From: Ramlibacter tataouinensis
GTDB taxonomy: Bacteria; Pseudomonadota; Gammaproteobacteria; Burkholderiales; Burkholderiaceae_C
Direction: 5' to 3'
Length of the DNA: 64,000 nucleotides
Assembly (NCBI GenBank): GCA_002427815.1
Contig: DIZF01000060.1
Span: 1 to 64,000 of the forward strand
Below, in pieces: positions 43,349-52,285 of the stretch (the stretch's first letter is position 1; each line of letters opens with the position of its first letter). Position numbers and translations under genes: made by a program. The notes under the pieces were generated by a model. The model saw only the letters and a list, made by a program, of their open reading frames with translations, had not been told where the DNA came from and did no database searches.

Positions 43349-45265
43349 TCAGGCCTTGGCGCCGGCCGCCGCGGCGGGGAGGAACGCATCGGAGAAACAG
43401 GCCCCGTCCTGCAGTCCGTGCGCCAGGAATGCCGGCACTGCCGTCTCCACCATCTTCAGCGAGCCGCAGACGTAGACCTCGAAGCCGGTGAGGTCGCCAT
43501 AGTCGGCGAGCATCGCGTCATGCACCAGCCCGGTCCGGCCGGCCCAGCGGTCTTCGGGCTGGGGCTCGGAGAGCACCGGCACCACCTCGAAATTGGCGTG
43601 CTCGCGCTGCCAGCGCTGCGCGAGATCGAGCAGGTACAGGTCCTTGCGTTGCCGCACGCCCCAGTAGAGCCGCATGGGCCGCTGCACGCCGCGGTGGAAG
43701 GCATCCTCGAGGATGCTTTTCACCGGCGCGAAACCGGTGGCGCCGGCAATGAACAGGATGGGACTGGTGCTGTCGTTCAGGGTGAAGCTGCCCAGCGGCC
43801 CTTCGAACTGCAGCGTCTCCCCGACCCGCATGCCGTCGAACACGTGCCCGGTGAAACGGCCGCCGGGAATGCGCCGCACATGCAATTCGATCGGGTCCGG
43901 CTGTTGCGGCGGATTGGCGAACGAGAAGGCCCGGCGCTGGCCGTCGTCAAGCACGATGTTGATGTACTGGCCGGCGCTGAAAGGGACGTCCTCGCCCTCG
44001 GGCAGCGCAACGAGCACGCGCATGACGTCGTCGGCCAGCCTCTCCATCGCCGTCACCACGCCCTTGTGCACCTTGAGCCCATCTGCGGCAGGCCGCAGCA
44101 GCCCTTCGACCTCGATCACCACATCGCCCTTGGGGACGGCGCAGCACATCAGGGCCTTGCCCTGGGCTTTCAACGCATCGGGCAGGGCACTGCGTTGATA
44201 GGGCCGGTGCTCCACGCTCCCGTGCTCGATACTGCACAGGCATACGCCGCAGCCGCCGTTGCGGCACTCGTAGGGTAGCGCCAGGCCCTCGCGCAAGCCG
44301 GCCTCCAGAATGGTTTCGCCGTCGCGCAGCCGCAGCTGTGTTGCTGCGCCGTGGGCACCGTGCACCACCATCTGCCACTCGCGCCGGTGCGCACGACGGA
44401 ACTTCGGCGGCCACCACGGCAGCAGGACCAGCAGTGCCGTTCCCCCCATCGCCAGGGCCCAGACCCGGCCCAGCGGCCAGCTGTCGATTAACGGGAACAG
44501 CGGCAGGTAGAACCAGTCGAGTTGCAGGGTGGTCACCGCAGTGCCGAGATCGGCGGCGCCGCCCTGGCTCAGCACCGGGCGGGCCAGCGACAGCGCGCCC
44601 AGCGTGACCAGCAGGCTCACCACAATGGGCTTGGGCGGCGTGGTGCGCGCCTTGGGCACCCGTTGCACGTGCACCCACATCAAGAGCAGCACGAGCAGCG
44701 GCAAGCCGATGTGCATGAACGACAGCAGCGAGAAGAAGCGGTCGCCGACGCTGGTGGGGTGGATGAAGTTGCGCATCAGCGTGCCGCCGAAGCTGGGCAG
44801 CCAGTCCAGCCATTCGAAGCTCGCGACGATGACGAATTGCGCCAGCCGATCCCAGGGCAGCATGTAGCCGTTGATGCCGGAGATGTACACCCCCCAGATC
44901 AGCGCCACGCCGGTGATCCAGGAAAACCAGCGAAAGCCATGGAACCGGTCGAAGGCGAAATGGCGCAGCAGGTGCACCAGCATGGTCACCACCATGGCGT
45001 CCGAGGCGTAGCGGTGCACGCTGCGCAGGATGCCGCCGGCGAACCACTGGCCGTGCGTGAGCGCCTCGACCGACGAATAGGCCTGCGCGACCCCGGTTTC
45101 GAAAAATGCGTACAGGTAGAGCCCGCTCGCGGCCACCACCCAGAACAGGAAGAAGCTCATCGCGCCCAGGTGGTACAGCGGGTTGAGCCGGTCCCCGAAA
45201 GCGGCGTTGAACAGCGCCTCCAGCCGCAGGAACAGCCATTGCAGGAGCGACTGCAGCCGCTTCAT
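43349..45265 (-). CDS. cytochrome b fused to a [2Fe-2S]/FAD/NAD(P) reductase
   Basis: A 638-residue fusion. Residues 1-285 form a cytochrome b N-terminal-like membrane domain with two heme b His pairs 14 apart (H84/H98 and H185/H199). Residues about 298-390 are a plant-type ferredoxin with C334, C339, C342 and C374/C375. Residues about 395-630 are a ferredoxin-NADP reductase module with the FAD motif RAFSFANPP and the nucleotide motif GATGFAPVKSI. The design allows electron transfer between NAD(P)H and quinone or heme. It is the last gene of the nine-gene operon and overlaps the preceding stop in a TGATG junction. Confidence 0.85.
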   Translation of the reverse strand: MKRLQSLLQWLFLRLEALFNAAFGDRLNPLYHLGAMSFFLFWVVAASGLYLYAFFETGVAQAYSSVEALTHGQWFAGGILRSVHRYASDAMVVTMLVHLLRHFAFDRFHGFRWFSWITGVALIWGVYISGINGYMLPWDRLAQFVIVASFEWLDWLPSFGGTLMRNFIHPTSVGDRFFSLLSFMHIGLPLLVLLLMWVHVQRVPKARTTPPKPIVVSLLVTLGALSLARPVLSQGGAADLGTAVTTLQLDWFYLPLFPLIDSWPLGRVWALAMGGTALLVLLPWWPPKFRRAHRREWQMVVHGAHGAATQLRLRDGETILEAGLREGLALPYECRNGGCGVCLCSIEHGSVEHRPYQRSALPDALKAQGKALMCCAVPKGDVVIEVEGLLRPAADGLKVHKGVVTAMERLADDVMRVLVALPEGEDVPFSAGQYINIVLDDGQRRAFSFANPPQQPDPIELHVRRIPGGRFTGHVFDGMRVGETLQFEGPLGSFTLNDSTSPILFIAGATGFAPVKSILEDAFHRGVQRPMRLYWGVRQRKDLYLLDLAQRWQREHANFEVVPVLSEPQPEDRWAGRTGLVHDAMLADYGDLTGFEVYVCGSLKMVETAVPAFLAHGLQDGACFSDAFLPAAAAGAKA

Positions 45266-46710
45266 CAGCGTGCCACCGGCAACGCGTTGCCCGAAACGGC
45301 GGAGCTTCGCATCGCGCGCAGTACGACCACGACGAACAGCAGGCCGCCGACGATGGCGATCGCCCCGCCCAGGCCCATCAGGCCCATGCCCGCGATTTCG
45401 GCGGTGCTGTGCAGCACCTGGTCGGCGCCGGCGACCTTGCGCTGGACGCCGTAGCCGCCGGACCAGACCAGCCCGGTGATGTGCATCAATTGCCCTGCGG
45501 CATACAGCCAGGGCTGGCTGGTGGCGAGACGGTCCTGCGGCGCGCGGTAGCCGAGGGTCGGCAGCAGCTGGTAGACCAGGCCCATCAGCGCCAGCGTGAC
45601 GCCCACGATGCAGCCGTGGTAGTGCGCCGGGATCCTGACATTGCTGCCGTCGATGAAGATGCCGATCGCCCCGCCTGCGACGAACAGGACCACGGAAGAG
45701 AGCAGGGCGGCGCGCAACGGCCGGGCCGTCGCGCCCGCCTTCGGGGCCGTCAACAGTGCGAACACGACCGCCAGGGCGACCGGCACGATCGCCACGCCGC
45801 CGCCCAGGCGCATCGCCCAGGTCAGCAACGCGCGGTGCTCGACCGACGCAATGTTGTAGGCGAGGTAAGCGTACGGGGTCACGAACACACTGGCCAACGC
45901 CAGCGCGAACATCAACAGGGTGACCCGCGGGCTGAGCGGAACCCGACCGCCGCAGTCGCTGGCGAGCCACAGCCAGGCCACCAGCATCAACAGGGTCCAG
46001 GTGAACTGGAGCGCATGGCCGCCGCCCCAGAACAGGATCTCGTAATAGGCCTTGCCGCTCAGCGCGCCCGGCAGCACGACCCATGACCAGCCGAACGCCA
46101 GCAAGGCCACGGCCGTCGCCACAGCCGCCGCGTTCAGGCCGAAGCGCAACGCGCCGCGGCCGTCGAACTCGAATCCCAGCTTGGGGGCGTTGACCAGGCT
46201 GCGCAGCACCAGCAGCGCCGCACCGACGGCGAACGTCAGCAAGCCCAGGATGAACAGCGGCGCTGTGATGACCGGAATGTAGTTGGCCATGATGGCCTCG
46301 CCACCGCCCACGAATGGCGACAGCGCCATCGACAGCGCGCCGATGGCGGCCAGTCCCAGCGCCAGCCAGCCCCAGCCCATGCGGCGCGAAGAGCCGTTCA
46401 CGCTCCACAGCATGCCGGCCAGCGCGATGAACCACACCAGCACCGACAGGTCGACATGCACGACCAGTGCGACGTGGAAGAAGTCGGCGACCGGCAGCAG
46501 CTGGTTGATGCCGGGCGTGCGCGACAGCACCAGCAGCACCGAGAACAGGCCGGAGGCTATCAGCGCCGCCAGGCCCAGCCAGAGCCAGCCGCGTGCGAGT
46601 TCCAGGCGGGCGTCGCGGGGCACCGCGAGGCTGTAGTCCATACCCGACTGGACCGCGGGCAGCGGCAAGCGGGCGGCCGGGCCGAAGGGGGAGGTGGGCA
46701 ATGCGCTCAT
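45265..46710 (-). CDS. divergent heme-copper oxidase-like subunit I
   Basis: A 481-residue, about 12-helix protein with partial heme-copper oxidase signatures: H85 in VVHVDLSVLVWF (low-spin heme), H232 in GGGHALQF (helix VI metal site), and H363/H365 in IPAHYHGCIVG (heme axial pair). The Tyr expected four residues after H232 is Phe, and the helix-VII His-His pair reads Glu-His-Arg, so the metal site is not that of a normal oxidase. It resembles NorB/FixN-like branches. Overlaps its neighbours on both sides by four or fewer bases. Confidence 0.75.
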   Translation of the reverse strand: MSALPTSPFGPAARLPLPAVQSGMDYSLAVPRDARLELARGWLWLGLAALIASGLFSVLLVLSRTPGINQLLPVADFFHVALVVHVDLSVLVWFIALAGMLWSVNGSSRRMGWGWLALGLAAIGALSMALSPFVGGGEAIMANYIPVITAPLFILGLLTFAVGAALLVLRSLVNAPKLGFEFDGRGALRFGLNAAAVATAVALLAFGWSWVVLPGALSGKAYYEILFWGGGHALQFTWTLLMLVAWLWLASDCGGRVPLSPRVTLLMFALALASVFVTPYAYLAYNIASVEHRALLTWAMRLGGGVAIVPVALAVVFALLTAPKAGATARPLRAALLSSVVLFVAGGAIGIFIDGSNVRIPAHYHGCIVGVTLALMGLVYQLLPTLGYRAPQDRLATSQPWLYAAGQLMHITGLVWSGGYGVQRKVAGADQVLHSTAEIAGMGLMGLGGAIAIVGGLLFVVVVLRAMRSSAVSGNALPVAR

Positions 46711-47207
46711 GACAGGGTGATCCCTCCTTTTTGCTCATCGAAATCGATGACCAGCACCTGCGCCGGCTTCAGGGTCAACGTTGCCTCGCGGGTGTGCGTG
46801 AAAGAGGTGCCGGCGCTGTCCTTCAGCCGCACGGCGATGCGGTGCTCGCCGGCGGGCACCTGCAGGCGGTGGTAGACCGAAGACGCGCCATCACTCGACA
46901 GCCCGGAGGGGGCGGCCACATGCCGGTACACGGTGGTGCCGTCCAGGTCGACCTCGATCGTGACGGGGAATCGTTCCCGTCCGCACTTCATCGGCGTGCG
47001 CATGTTGGGAGCCAGCTTGGCCAGTTCCGCGGGCGTGTACGGTCGGCACTTGGCCACACGCTGGCCGTGGTGGATGAAGCTCACCTTCACCAGCGCCTGG
47101 TCCGGCGGCAGCGCGCGGTAGCGGGGCCAGTTGGAAAAAATCCCGATGACGAGCGCGAACAGCGCGTACAGGAGGATCTGCCCCGTCCAGGTGAGGGCGC
47201 GTTTCAT
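46707..47207 (-). CDS. membrane-anchored hypothetical protein of the respiratory operon
   Basis: A 166-residue protein with one N-terminal helix (LLYALFALVIGIFSNWP) and a soluble, probably periplasmic, beta-rich domain (VKVSFIHHGQRVAKCRPYTP, KCGRERFPVTIEVDLDG, HRIAVRLKDSAG). Two conserved-looking Cys lie in KCRPYT and MKCGRE. ATGA overlaps with both neighbours show tight coupling. FixH-like assembly role is possible but unproven. Confidence 0.72.
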   Translation of the reverse strand: MKRALTWTGQILLYALFALVIGIFSNWPRYRALPPDQALVKVSFIHHGQRVAKCRPYTPAELAKLAPNMRTPMKCGRERFPVTIEVDLDGTTVYRHVAAPSGLSSDGASSVYHRLQVPAGEHRIAVRLKDSAGTSFTHTREATLTLKPAQVLVIDFDEQKGGITLS

Positions 47208-48754
47208 GCGGGGACCTTCGCATGGACAGGCGATATCGCCCGGTCCGCTTGACGTCGCAGCCCGTCGAGCGCCGACCGCAAGGCGGATTCATACCCGGCG
47301 TCGGCCCAGACGGTGCTCCAGCGATCCGGCGCTACCGTGCTGCGCAGGTGCGGCTCGCGCTCGCCGAGCAGCCGCTGCGCAGTCCAGCGCTGGCCGAGGC
47401 GGAACTCGCAGCCGCATTCGCGGCAGCCCGTCACCAGCACCCCGTCGGCGCCGCCGCGCAGTGCGTACTCGACAAAGGAGGGCGGCAGCATGCCGGCACA
47501 GGCCAGGCTGATCGGCAGCACGTCGGGCGCTGCCAGCGATTGCACGCGAGCGCCCCGGTCGCAGCCGAACACGACGTAGCGGCGCTCGCCGCGCAGGGCC
47601 GACAGACCCTGCAGCAGCCGGCGGCGCAGTGAATCGATCGGCCATTGCGGCATGTCGATGCCGGTCACCAGGGTCGCGGCGTTGCGAAACGGGGTCGAGG
47701 AGGGGCACGATCCGACGCAGATGCCGCAGCTCGCGCAAAGATGGCCGCCCACGTGCGCCAGCTGCAAGCCGCGTCGGCCGCTGGGATGCGGCACCATCGT
47801 GATGGCGCCATAGGGGCAGTCGTCGGCGCAGCGACGGCAGCCATTGCAATTGGCGGGGTCGACGACGGCCACCGGCAAGGGCATGCGTGCCTTGAGAAAG
47901 GGCAGGGCGAACAGCAGCGCCAGAGCGGCCGACAACAGGGCCCAGACCCAGGCCGCGGACGTGGCGTCGGTCAGCGGATGGATGAAGAGCAGGAACCAGT
48001 CCAGCGCCAGTGGCCCCGGCACCACGGAGAGATCGGCCGGACCCTGGCTGCGAATCGGCAGGGCCAGTGCCAGCGCCAACAGGCTCAAGGCGGTGCCCAG
48101 TGCCAGCGCACGGGGCGGGAAGACCTCGGCCCGGCTGATGCGCTGGATGTGGAACCACAGGGCGAACACCAGCAGGAGCGGCACGCCCAGGTGCACAAAG
48201 ACGAACAGCGAGAACAGCCGGTCGCCGACGGCGGCGCCGCCCAGGAAATTGCGAGCCAGCGGCGAGGCCAGGAACGGCAGCGCGTCCAGCAACTCGGCGG
48301 TCGCGATGGCGGAGAACTGGCCCAGCCGATCCCAGTTCAGCCAGAAGCCGCCGATTGCGCAGACATACGCCAGCGGCAGCAGCGGCACACCGGTCAGCCA
48401 GGAGAAGCGGCGAAATCCGCTGAAGCGGCCCAACAGCCATTCGCGCGCGAGATGGGCGAGCGTCACCACGACAAAGGCGTCGGCGGCGTAGCGGTGCAGC
48501 CCGCGCAGGGCGCTGCCGGCGCTGAAGGGTTCACGCGAGAGTTCGGCTATGGATCGGTAGGCCCCCTGCGCCGAGGTGTCGAGCACGGCGTAGAGCACGA
48601 TGCCGGTCACCGCAAGCAGCCAGAACAGCAGGAAGGCGAGCGCCCCGAGGTGTTTCAGCGGGTTCAGCGCGCCGCCGAAAGCACGGTCGAAACCGTGTTC
48701 CAGGTCCCGGTAGATTCCGGCGGCGGTCCATGGTGCGGCCTGTGTGTACTGCAT
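47204..48754 (-). CDS. cytochrome b fused to 2x[4Fe-4S] ferredoxin and MvhD-like domain
   Basis: A 516-residue fusion. Residues 1-285: cytochrome b N-terminal-like domain with heme pairs H87/H101 and H188/H202. Residues 300-352: two [4Fe-4S] motifs, C303-x2-C306-x2-C309-x3-C313 and C340-x2-C343-x2-C346-x3-C350. Residues about 390-500: a hydrogenase delta-subunit (MvhD/FlpD)-like domain with C398, C419, C444, C447 and C449 (GCDRG, VTGCRECGCEF). MvhD domains normally pass electrons to heterodisulfide reductase-type complexes; none is encoded here. Start chosen at MQYTQAAP, 11 bases after the SCO stop. Confidence 0.85.
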   Translation of the reverse strand: MQYTQAAPWTAAGIYRDLEHGFDRAFGGALNPLKHLGALAFLLFWLLAVTGIVLYAVLDTSAQGAYRSIAELSREPFSAGSALRGLHRYAADAFVVVTLAHLAREWLLGRFSGFRRFSWLTGVPLLPLAYVCAIGGFWLNWDRLGQFSAIATAELLDALPFLASPLARNFLGGAAVGDRLFSLFVFVHLGVPLLLVFALWFHIQRISRAEVFPPRALALGTALSLLALALALPIRSQGPADLSVVPGPLALDWFLLFIHPLTDATSAAWVWALLSAALALLFALPFLKARMPLPVAVVDPANCNGCRRCADDCPYGAITMVPHPSGRRGLQLAHVGGHLCASCGICVGSCPSSTPFRNAATLVTGIDMPQWPIDSLRRRLLQGLSALRGERRYVVFGCDRGARVQSLAAPDVLPISLACAGMLPPSFVEYALRGGADGVLVTGCRECGCEFRLGQRWTAQRLLGEREPHLRSTVAPDRWSTVWADAGYESALRSALDGLRRQADRAISPVHAKVPA

Positions 48755-48765
48755 GGGGCGGCCGC

Positions 48766-49614
48766 TCAGGTGCGGAACAGGCGTCGGCGTTCGCGTCGGT
48801 GCGAGCGCCATTCATTGAGCGCGAAGAAAGCCATGGCGACGATGAAGATCAGCCCGCCCGCCGCTTCCAGCGCCAGGCTGTAGTCCACCCGGTAGGTGCC
48901 GGTTTTGGGGTCGTACACCGTGCACAGCAGCCGGACCTGGGCGAGGATGTCGGCCAGCGGCGTGGCCGCGGACAGCGGTGCGCCCACCAGCAATTGCTTC
49001 ATCGGCTCGCCCAGCGCATCGGCTGACACACGGTCGCCGTAGATCTGCCGCACGATCCGGCCCTGCGCGTCGACCAGCGAGAGCTGCAGCACATGATCGA
49101 AGCCGGCCGGCGTCGACTCATAGCGAAAGCCGAAGTTGCGGGTGAGTGGCTCCACGATGCGGGCCGGCGGGCTCAGGAAGTCCCAGTTCGGCTGGGCGAT
49201 GCGGTGCTGGGCGGCGAAGGCCTTCATCGCCTGCGGCGAGTCGGCGGGCTGGTTGAAGCCGATGCTGATCACGTTGAACTGGTCGTTGCCGAACCGCCCG
49301 CGCAAGGCGCGTACGCTCTCATCGAGGGAGCGGGTCGTCGTCGGGCACACCTGGAAGCAGCCCGTGTAGATGAAGCTGACGATCAGCGGCTTGCCTCGAT
49401 ACGACGCCAGCGGCACCGGTCGCCCGTCCCGGTCCAGCAAGGTGTAATCGCCGACCGTCTGCCCCAGCGCGGCCTGGCTGGCGCGCATGGCGACGGCCGG
49501 ATCGAGGGCGGGTGCAGGCGCGGGCGGCTCTTGCGCAAGGAGGGCCGTCGGCAACAGCAGGACCGCCAGTGCTGCCGCAAAGGTCGGTCGGCGCTGCAGC
49601 CAGTGTGTGCTCAT
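48766..49614 (-). CDS. SCO-family copper chaperone/thioredoxin-like protein with C-terminal anchor
   Basis: A 282-residue exported protein: signal peptide (ending about ALLAQ), SCO domain with the copper/redox motif GCFQVCP and the His in GFDHVLQLSL, and a C-terminal transmembrane helix (GLIFIVAMAFFAL). SCO proteins load CuA in subunit II; the CuA subunit is encoded four genes upstream in the same operon. Confidence 0.92.
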   Translation of the reverse strand: MSTHWLQRRPTFAAALAVLLLPTALLAQEPPAPAPALDPAVAMRASQAALGQTVGDYTLLDRDGRPVPLASYRGKPLIVSFIYTGCFQVCPTTTRSLDESVRALRGRFGNDQFNVISIGFNQPADSPQAMKAFAAQHRIAQPNWDFLSPPARIVEPLTRNFGFRYESTPAGFDHVLQLSLVDAQGRIVRQIYGDRVSADALGEPMKQLLVGAPLSAATPLADILAQVRLLCTVYDPKTGTYRVDYSLALEAAGGLIFIVAMAFFALNEWRSHRRERRRLFRT

Positions 49615-49632
49615 CGTGGTTGCCGTTTCCCC

Positions 49633-50532
49633 TCAGCGCAACAGCCCGTCGATGGTGGCGGCCACCAGCAACGCGCTCAGCTGGACCAGTGACGCGAAGA
49701 AGGAACCCATCGCGGTGGCGCGGTTTGGATTGCGCGCCAACAGCCATGACTTGCGCAGGAAATGAAAGCCGCCGCCCGCTGCGCCCAGCGCGTAGACCGC
49801 CCCCGCGCCGAACGCGAGCGGCAACAGCGATGCGGCGACCAGCGCGACGGTGCTCGCGAACACGACGCGGGCCGCGCGCGCTGTCCCGACCACGACGGGC
49901 AGCATGGGCACGCCCGCGGCCTCGTAGTCGGCGCAATTCGCGATGGCCAGGCTCCAGAAGTGAGGCGGCGTCCAAAGGAACAGCACCAGGGCCAGCAGGA
50001 GCGGGAGCGGACCCAGGGCCGGATCGGCAGCGGCGCCGCCGGCCAGCACGGCGAAGCTGCCGGCAAGACCGCCGACCACGATGTTGAGCGCGCTGCGCCG
50101 CTTCAGCCAGACGGTGTAGACCACCGCGTAGAAAAAAGCACCGAGAAACACGTAGAGCGCGGCTGCTGCGTTCAGCGTGAACCACGCGGCGGCGACCGAA
50201 CCCGCGAGCAGAAGCCCGATCAGCAACAGCCAGGCCGGGTGGTGCGGCAGCGCGCCGGTGACAAAGGCGCGTCGCCGCGTGCGGGCCATGAGACGGTCGC
50301 TGTCATGCTCCGCGTACTGGTTGAACGCCCCGGCGGCAGCCGATGCGACCAGAACCGACAGCGCCAGCACCAGCACCTGGCCCAGGCCCAGCGATGCGTC
50401 CGGCGTCACCGCCAGCCCCACCAGCGCCGTGACCATGATCAGCATGCCGATGCGCAGCTTGAACAGCGAGAGCACGTCGCGCGCCACTTGCGCGGTCCTG
50501 TGTCCGGTGCGCTCGAGTGTGGTCGTGTTCAT
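49633..50532 (-). CDS. ctaB: protoheme IX farnesyltransferase (heme O synthase)
   Basis: A 299-residue UbiA-superfamily membrane protein making heme O. The Asp-rich prenyl-binding motif lies in NQYAEHDSDRLMARTRRR and the family segment VYTVWLKRRSALNIVVGG is present. It sits between the SCO and subunit I genes. With ctaA (53137) it would supply heme O and heme A to the oxidase-like enzyme of this operon. Confidence 0.94.
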   Translation of the reverse strand: MNTTTLERTGHRTAQVARDVLSLFKLRIGMLIMVTALVGLAVTPDASLGLGQVLVLALSVLVASAAAGAFNQYAEHDSDRLMARTRRRAFVTGALPHHPAWLLLIGLLLAGSVAAAWFTLNAAAALYVFLGAFFYAVVYTVWLKRRSALNIVVGGLAGSFAVLAGGAAADPALGPLPLLLALVLFLWTPPHFWSLAIANCADYEAAGVPMLPVVVGTARAARVVFASTVALVAASLLPLAFGAGAVYALGAAGGGFHFLRKSWLLARNPNRATAMGSFFASLVQLSALLVAATIDGLLR

Positions 50533-50542
50533 GGCGGCCTCT

Positions 50543-52273
50543 TCAGCTCAGGCCCCAGAGCTGCCCGAGGTACTTCCAGTTGATGAAGTAGTAGAGGACG
50601 AACGCCACCAGGAACAGCATCGCCAGCGCGAACGTGCCGGGCGCAGCGAACCCGGCCGAGCCGTAGGTCTGGACCGCTGCGCTGGGAGCCGTGCGCGGGA
50701 TCGGCGTGAACATAGGGCTCACTTTTCCGGTATCGAGTTTCTTGCCCCACAGCAACGAGCCCACCGTGATGTAGATGTAGATGCCGCCGCCGACGATCGC
50801 CGAGACGCCGGCGATGCCCACCAGCCCCATCATCAGGTAGGCCGCGCCGGGCCACTCGTACGTCATGACCGCGCCGCTGAAAGCCATGTCCCAGTGGCGG
50901 CGCGCCACGCCCAGCGTGCCCGCGCCCATCATCACCAGGCAGAAGAAATACATCGACAGGCCGAACAGGTAGGGCTGCAGTTTCGCCAGGCCCGGCGCGA
51001 TCATCTCGCGGCGGAACAGCACCGGGATCAGGAAGTAGGTCAAGGCCATGAACGACAGCGTGGTCCCCACCACCACCGTGGCGTGGAAGTGGCCGGGCAC
51101 GTAGATGGTGTTGTGGATCAGCATGTTGAGCTGCTCCGTGCCCATCATCACGCCCGAGATGCCGCCCAGGAAACCGAAGCCGATCAGCGAGATGAACATT
51201 CCCGAGAACACCGGGTTGCCCCAGGGCGCCTTGCGCAGCCACTCGAACAGGCCCTTGTTGTAGCCCTTGGCCCGCTGCGCGACCTCGATCGCGCCGGGAA
51301 TCGTGAGGCCGTGGACCATCGAGGCCAGAACCGCGAAATACATGAAGTAGCTGGTGTTGACGATCTTCCAGCCGGTCGACAGGCCTGGGTCGGATAGCAG
51401 ATGGTGCGCGCTGGCGAGTTGCAGGAACAGGATGTAGAGCAGAAAGGCTCCGCGGCTCACGCGCTCGGACATCGGCTTGGCGCCGAAGCAGACGGCCGCT
51501 ACCAGGTACCAGATCGAGATGTGGGCGGCGACGTTGATCTGCTGCGACGAGTGGCCGAAAGCCCACCAGATCGTGCGGTAGACCAGCGGATCGACGGCCT
51601 TCACGATTCCGACCGACAGCAGGAAAGTCGGGATCAGGATGATCGCGCCCGAGGCGATCGTGAACACCGCAATGATGGCGGCCGTGATGGCGCCGAAGGT
51701 CACCAGCGGCACCGAGCCCTGGTAGGTCTTGTCGCGCTTGGCGATCACCAGCGTGCCGAAGAACACAAAGCAGGCGATCAGCGCACCCACGGCGAACAGG
51801 ATCAGGCCCAGGTAGAACGCGGGCGAGGCCATCATCGGGACGTAGGAGGTCATCATGACGCTCGAGCTGCCCTGGAACACCGAGACGTTGTTGGTCACTG
51901 CGCCGATCACCATCAATGCCAGGGCGAGCCAGGCGATGTTGGGCGTGGCGATGCGGCATCGCAGCAGTGTGGACGAGCAGAAGTACAGCACCGCGACCTC
52001 GAAGAAGATGATCCAGAAGATCAGCATGTCGATGCCGTGGGCGGTGAGCACCATGTAGAAGGTGTCGGCGGCCAGCCAGTGAACGGCGGGCCAGCGCGTG
52101 AGCACCACGCCGATCGCCAGCAGGCCACCCACCAGCAGCATGACCACCCCGATGACAGCGTTGGCCATCATCAGCCGCTCGGCCTGCGCCTCGAACTGAA
52201 GGCCCGAGCGCGGGCAGGTGCGGTACGACGTGGCGTGCAGGGGGGTCGTCGGGACCGGAAGCGTTGCGGACAT
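50543..52273 (-). CDS. B-family heme-copper oxidase subunit I lacking the active-site tyrosine (NorS/sNOR-like)
   Basis: A 576-residue, 13-helix protein. Ligands: H79 (low-spin heme), H241 (helix VI CuB), H290/H291 (helix VII CuB), H395/H397 in VPGHFHATVVVG (heme pair). The Tyr that crosslinks to the CuB His in oxidases (His plus 4) is Gln245 in GHSSQQIN. True oxygen reductases need that Tyr, whereas NO reductases lack it. Together with the CuA subunit, SCO and a tiny subunit it resembles norSY-senC clusters known from ammonia oxidisers. Whether it reduces O2 or NO is unproven. Confidence 0.85.
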   Translation of the reverse strand: MSATLPVPTTPLHATSYRTCPRSGLQFEAQAERLMMANAVIGVVMLLVGGLLAIGVVLTRWPAVHWLAADTFYMVLTAHGIDMLIFWIIFFEVAVLYFCSSTLLRCRIATPNIAWLALALMVIGAVTNNVSVFQGSSSVMMTSYVPMMASPAFYLGLILFAVGALIACFVFFGTLVIAKRDKTYQGSVPLVTFGAITAAIIAVFTIASGAIILIPTFLLSVGIVKAVDPLVYRTIWWAFGHSSQQINVAAHISIWYLVAAVCFGAKPMSERVSRGAFLLYILFLQLASAHHLLSDPGLSTGWKIVNTSYFMYFAVLASMVHGLTIPGAIEVAQRAKGYNKGLFEWLRKAPWGNPVFSGMFISLIGFGFLGGISGVMMGTEQLNMLIHNTIYVPGHFHATVVVGTTLSFMALTYFLIPVLFRREMIAPGLAKLQPYLFGLSMYFFCLVMMGAGTLGVARRHWDMAFSGAVMTYEWPGAAYLMMGLVGIAGVSAIVGGGIYIYITVGSLLWGKKLDTGKVSPMFTPIPRTAPSAAVQTYGSAGFAAPGTFALAMLFLVAFVLYYFINWKYLGQLWGLS

Positions 52274-52285
52274 GTCGATTCCTCC

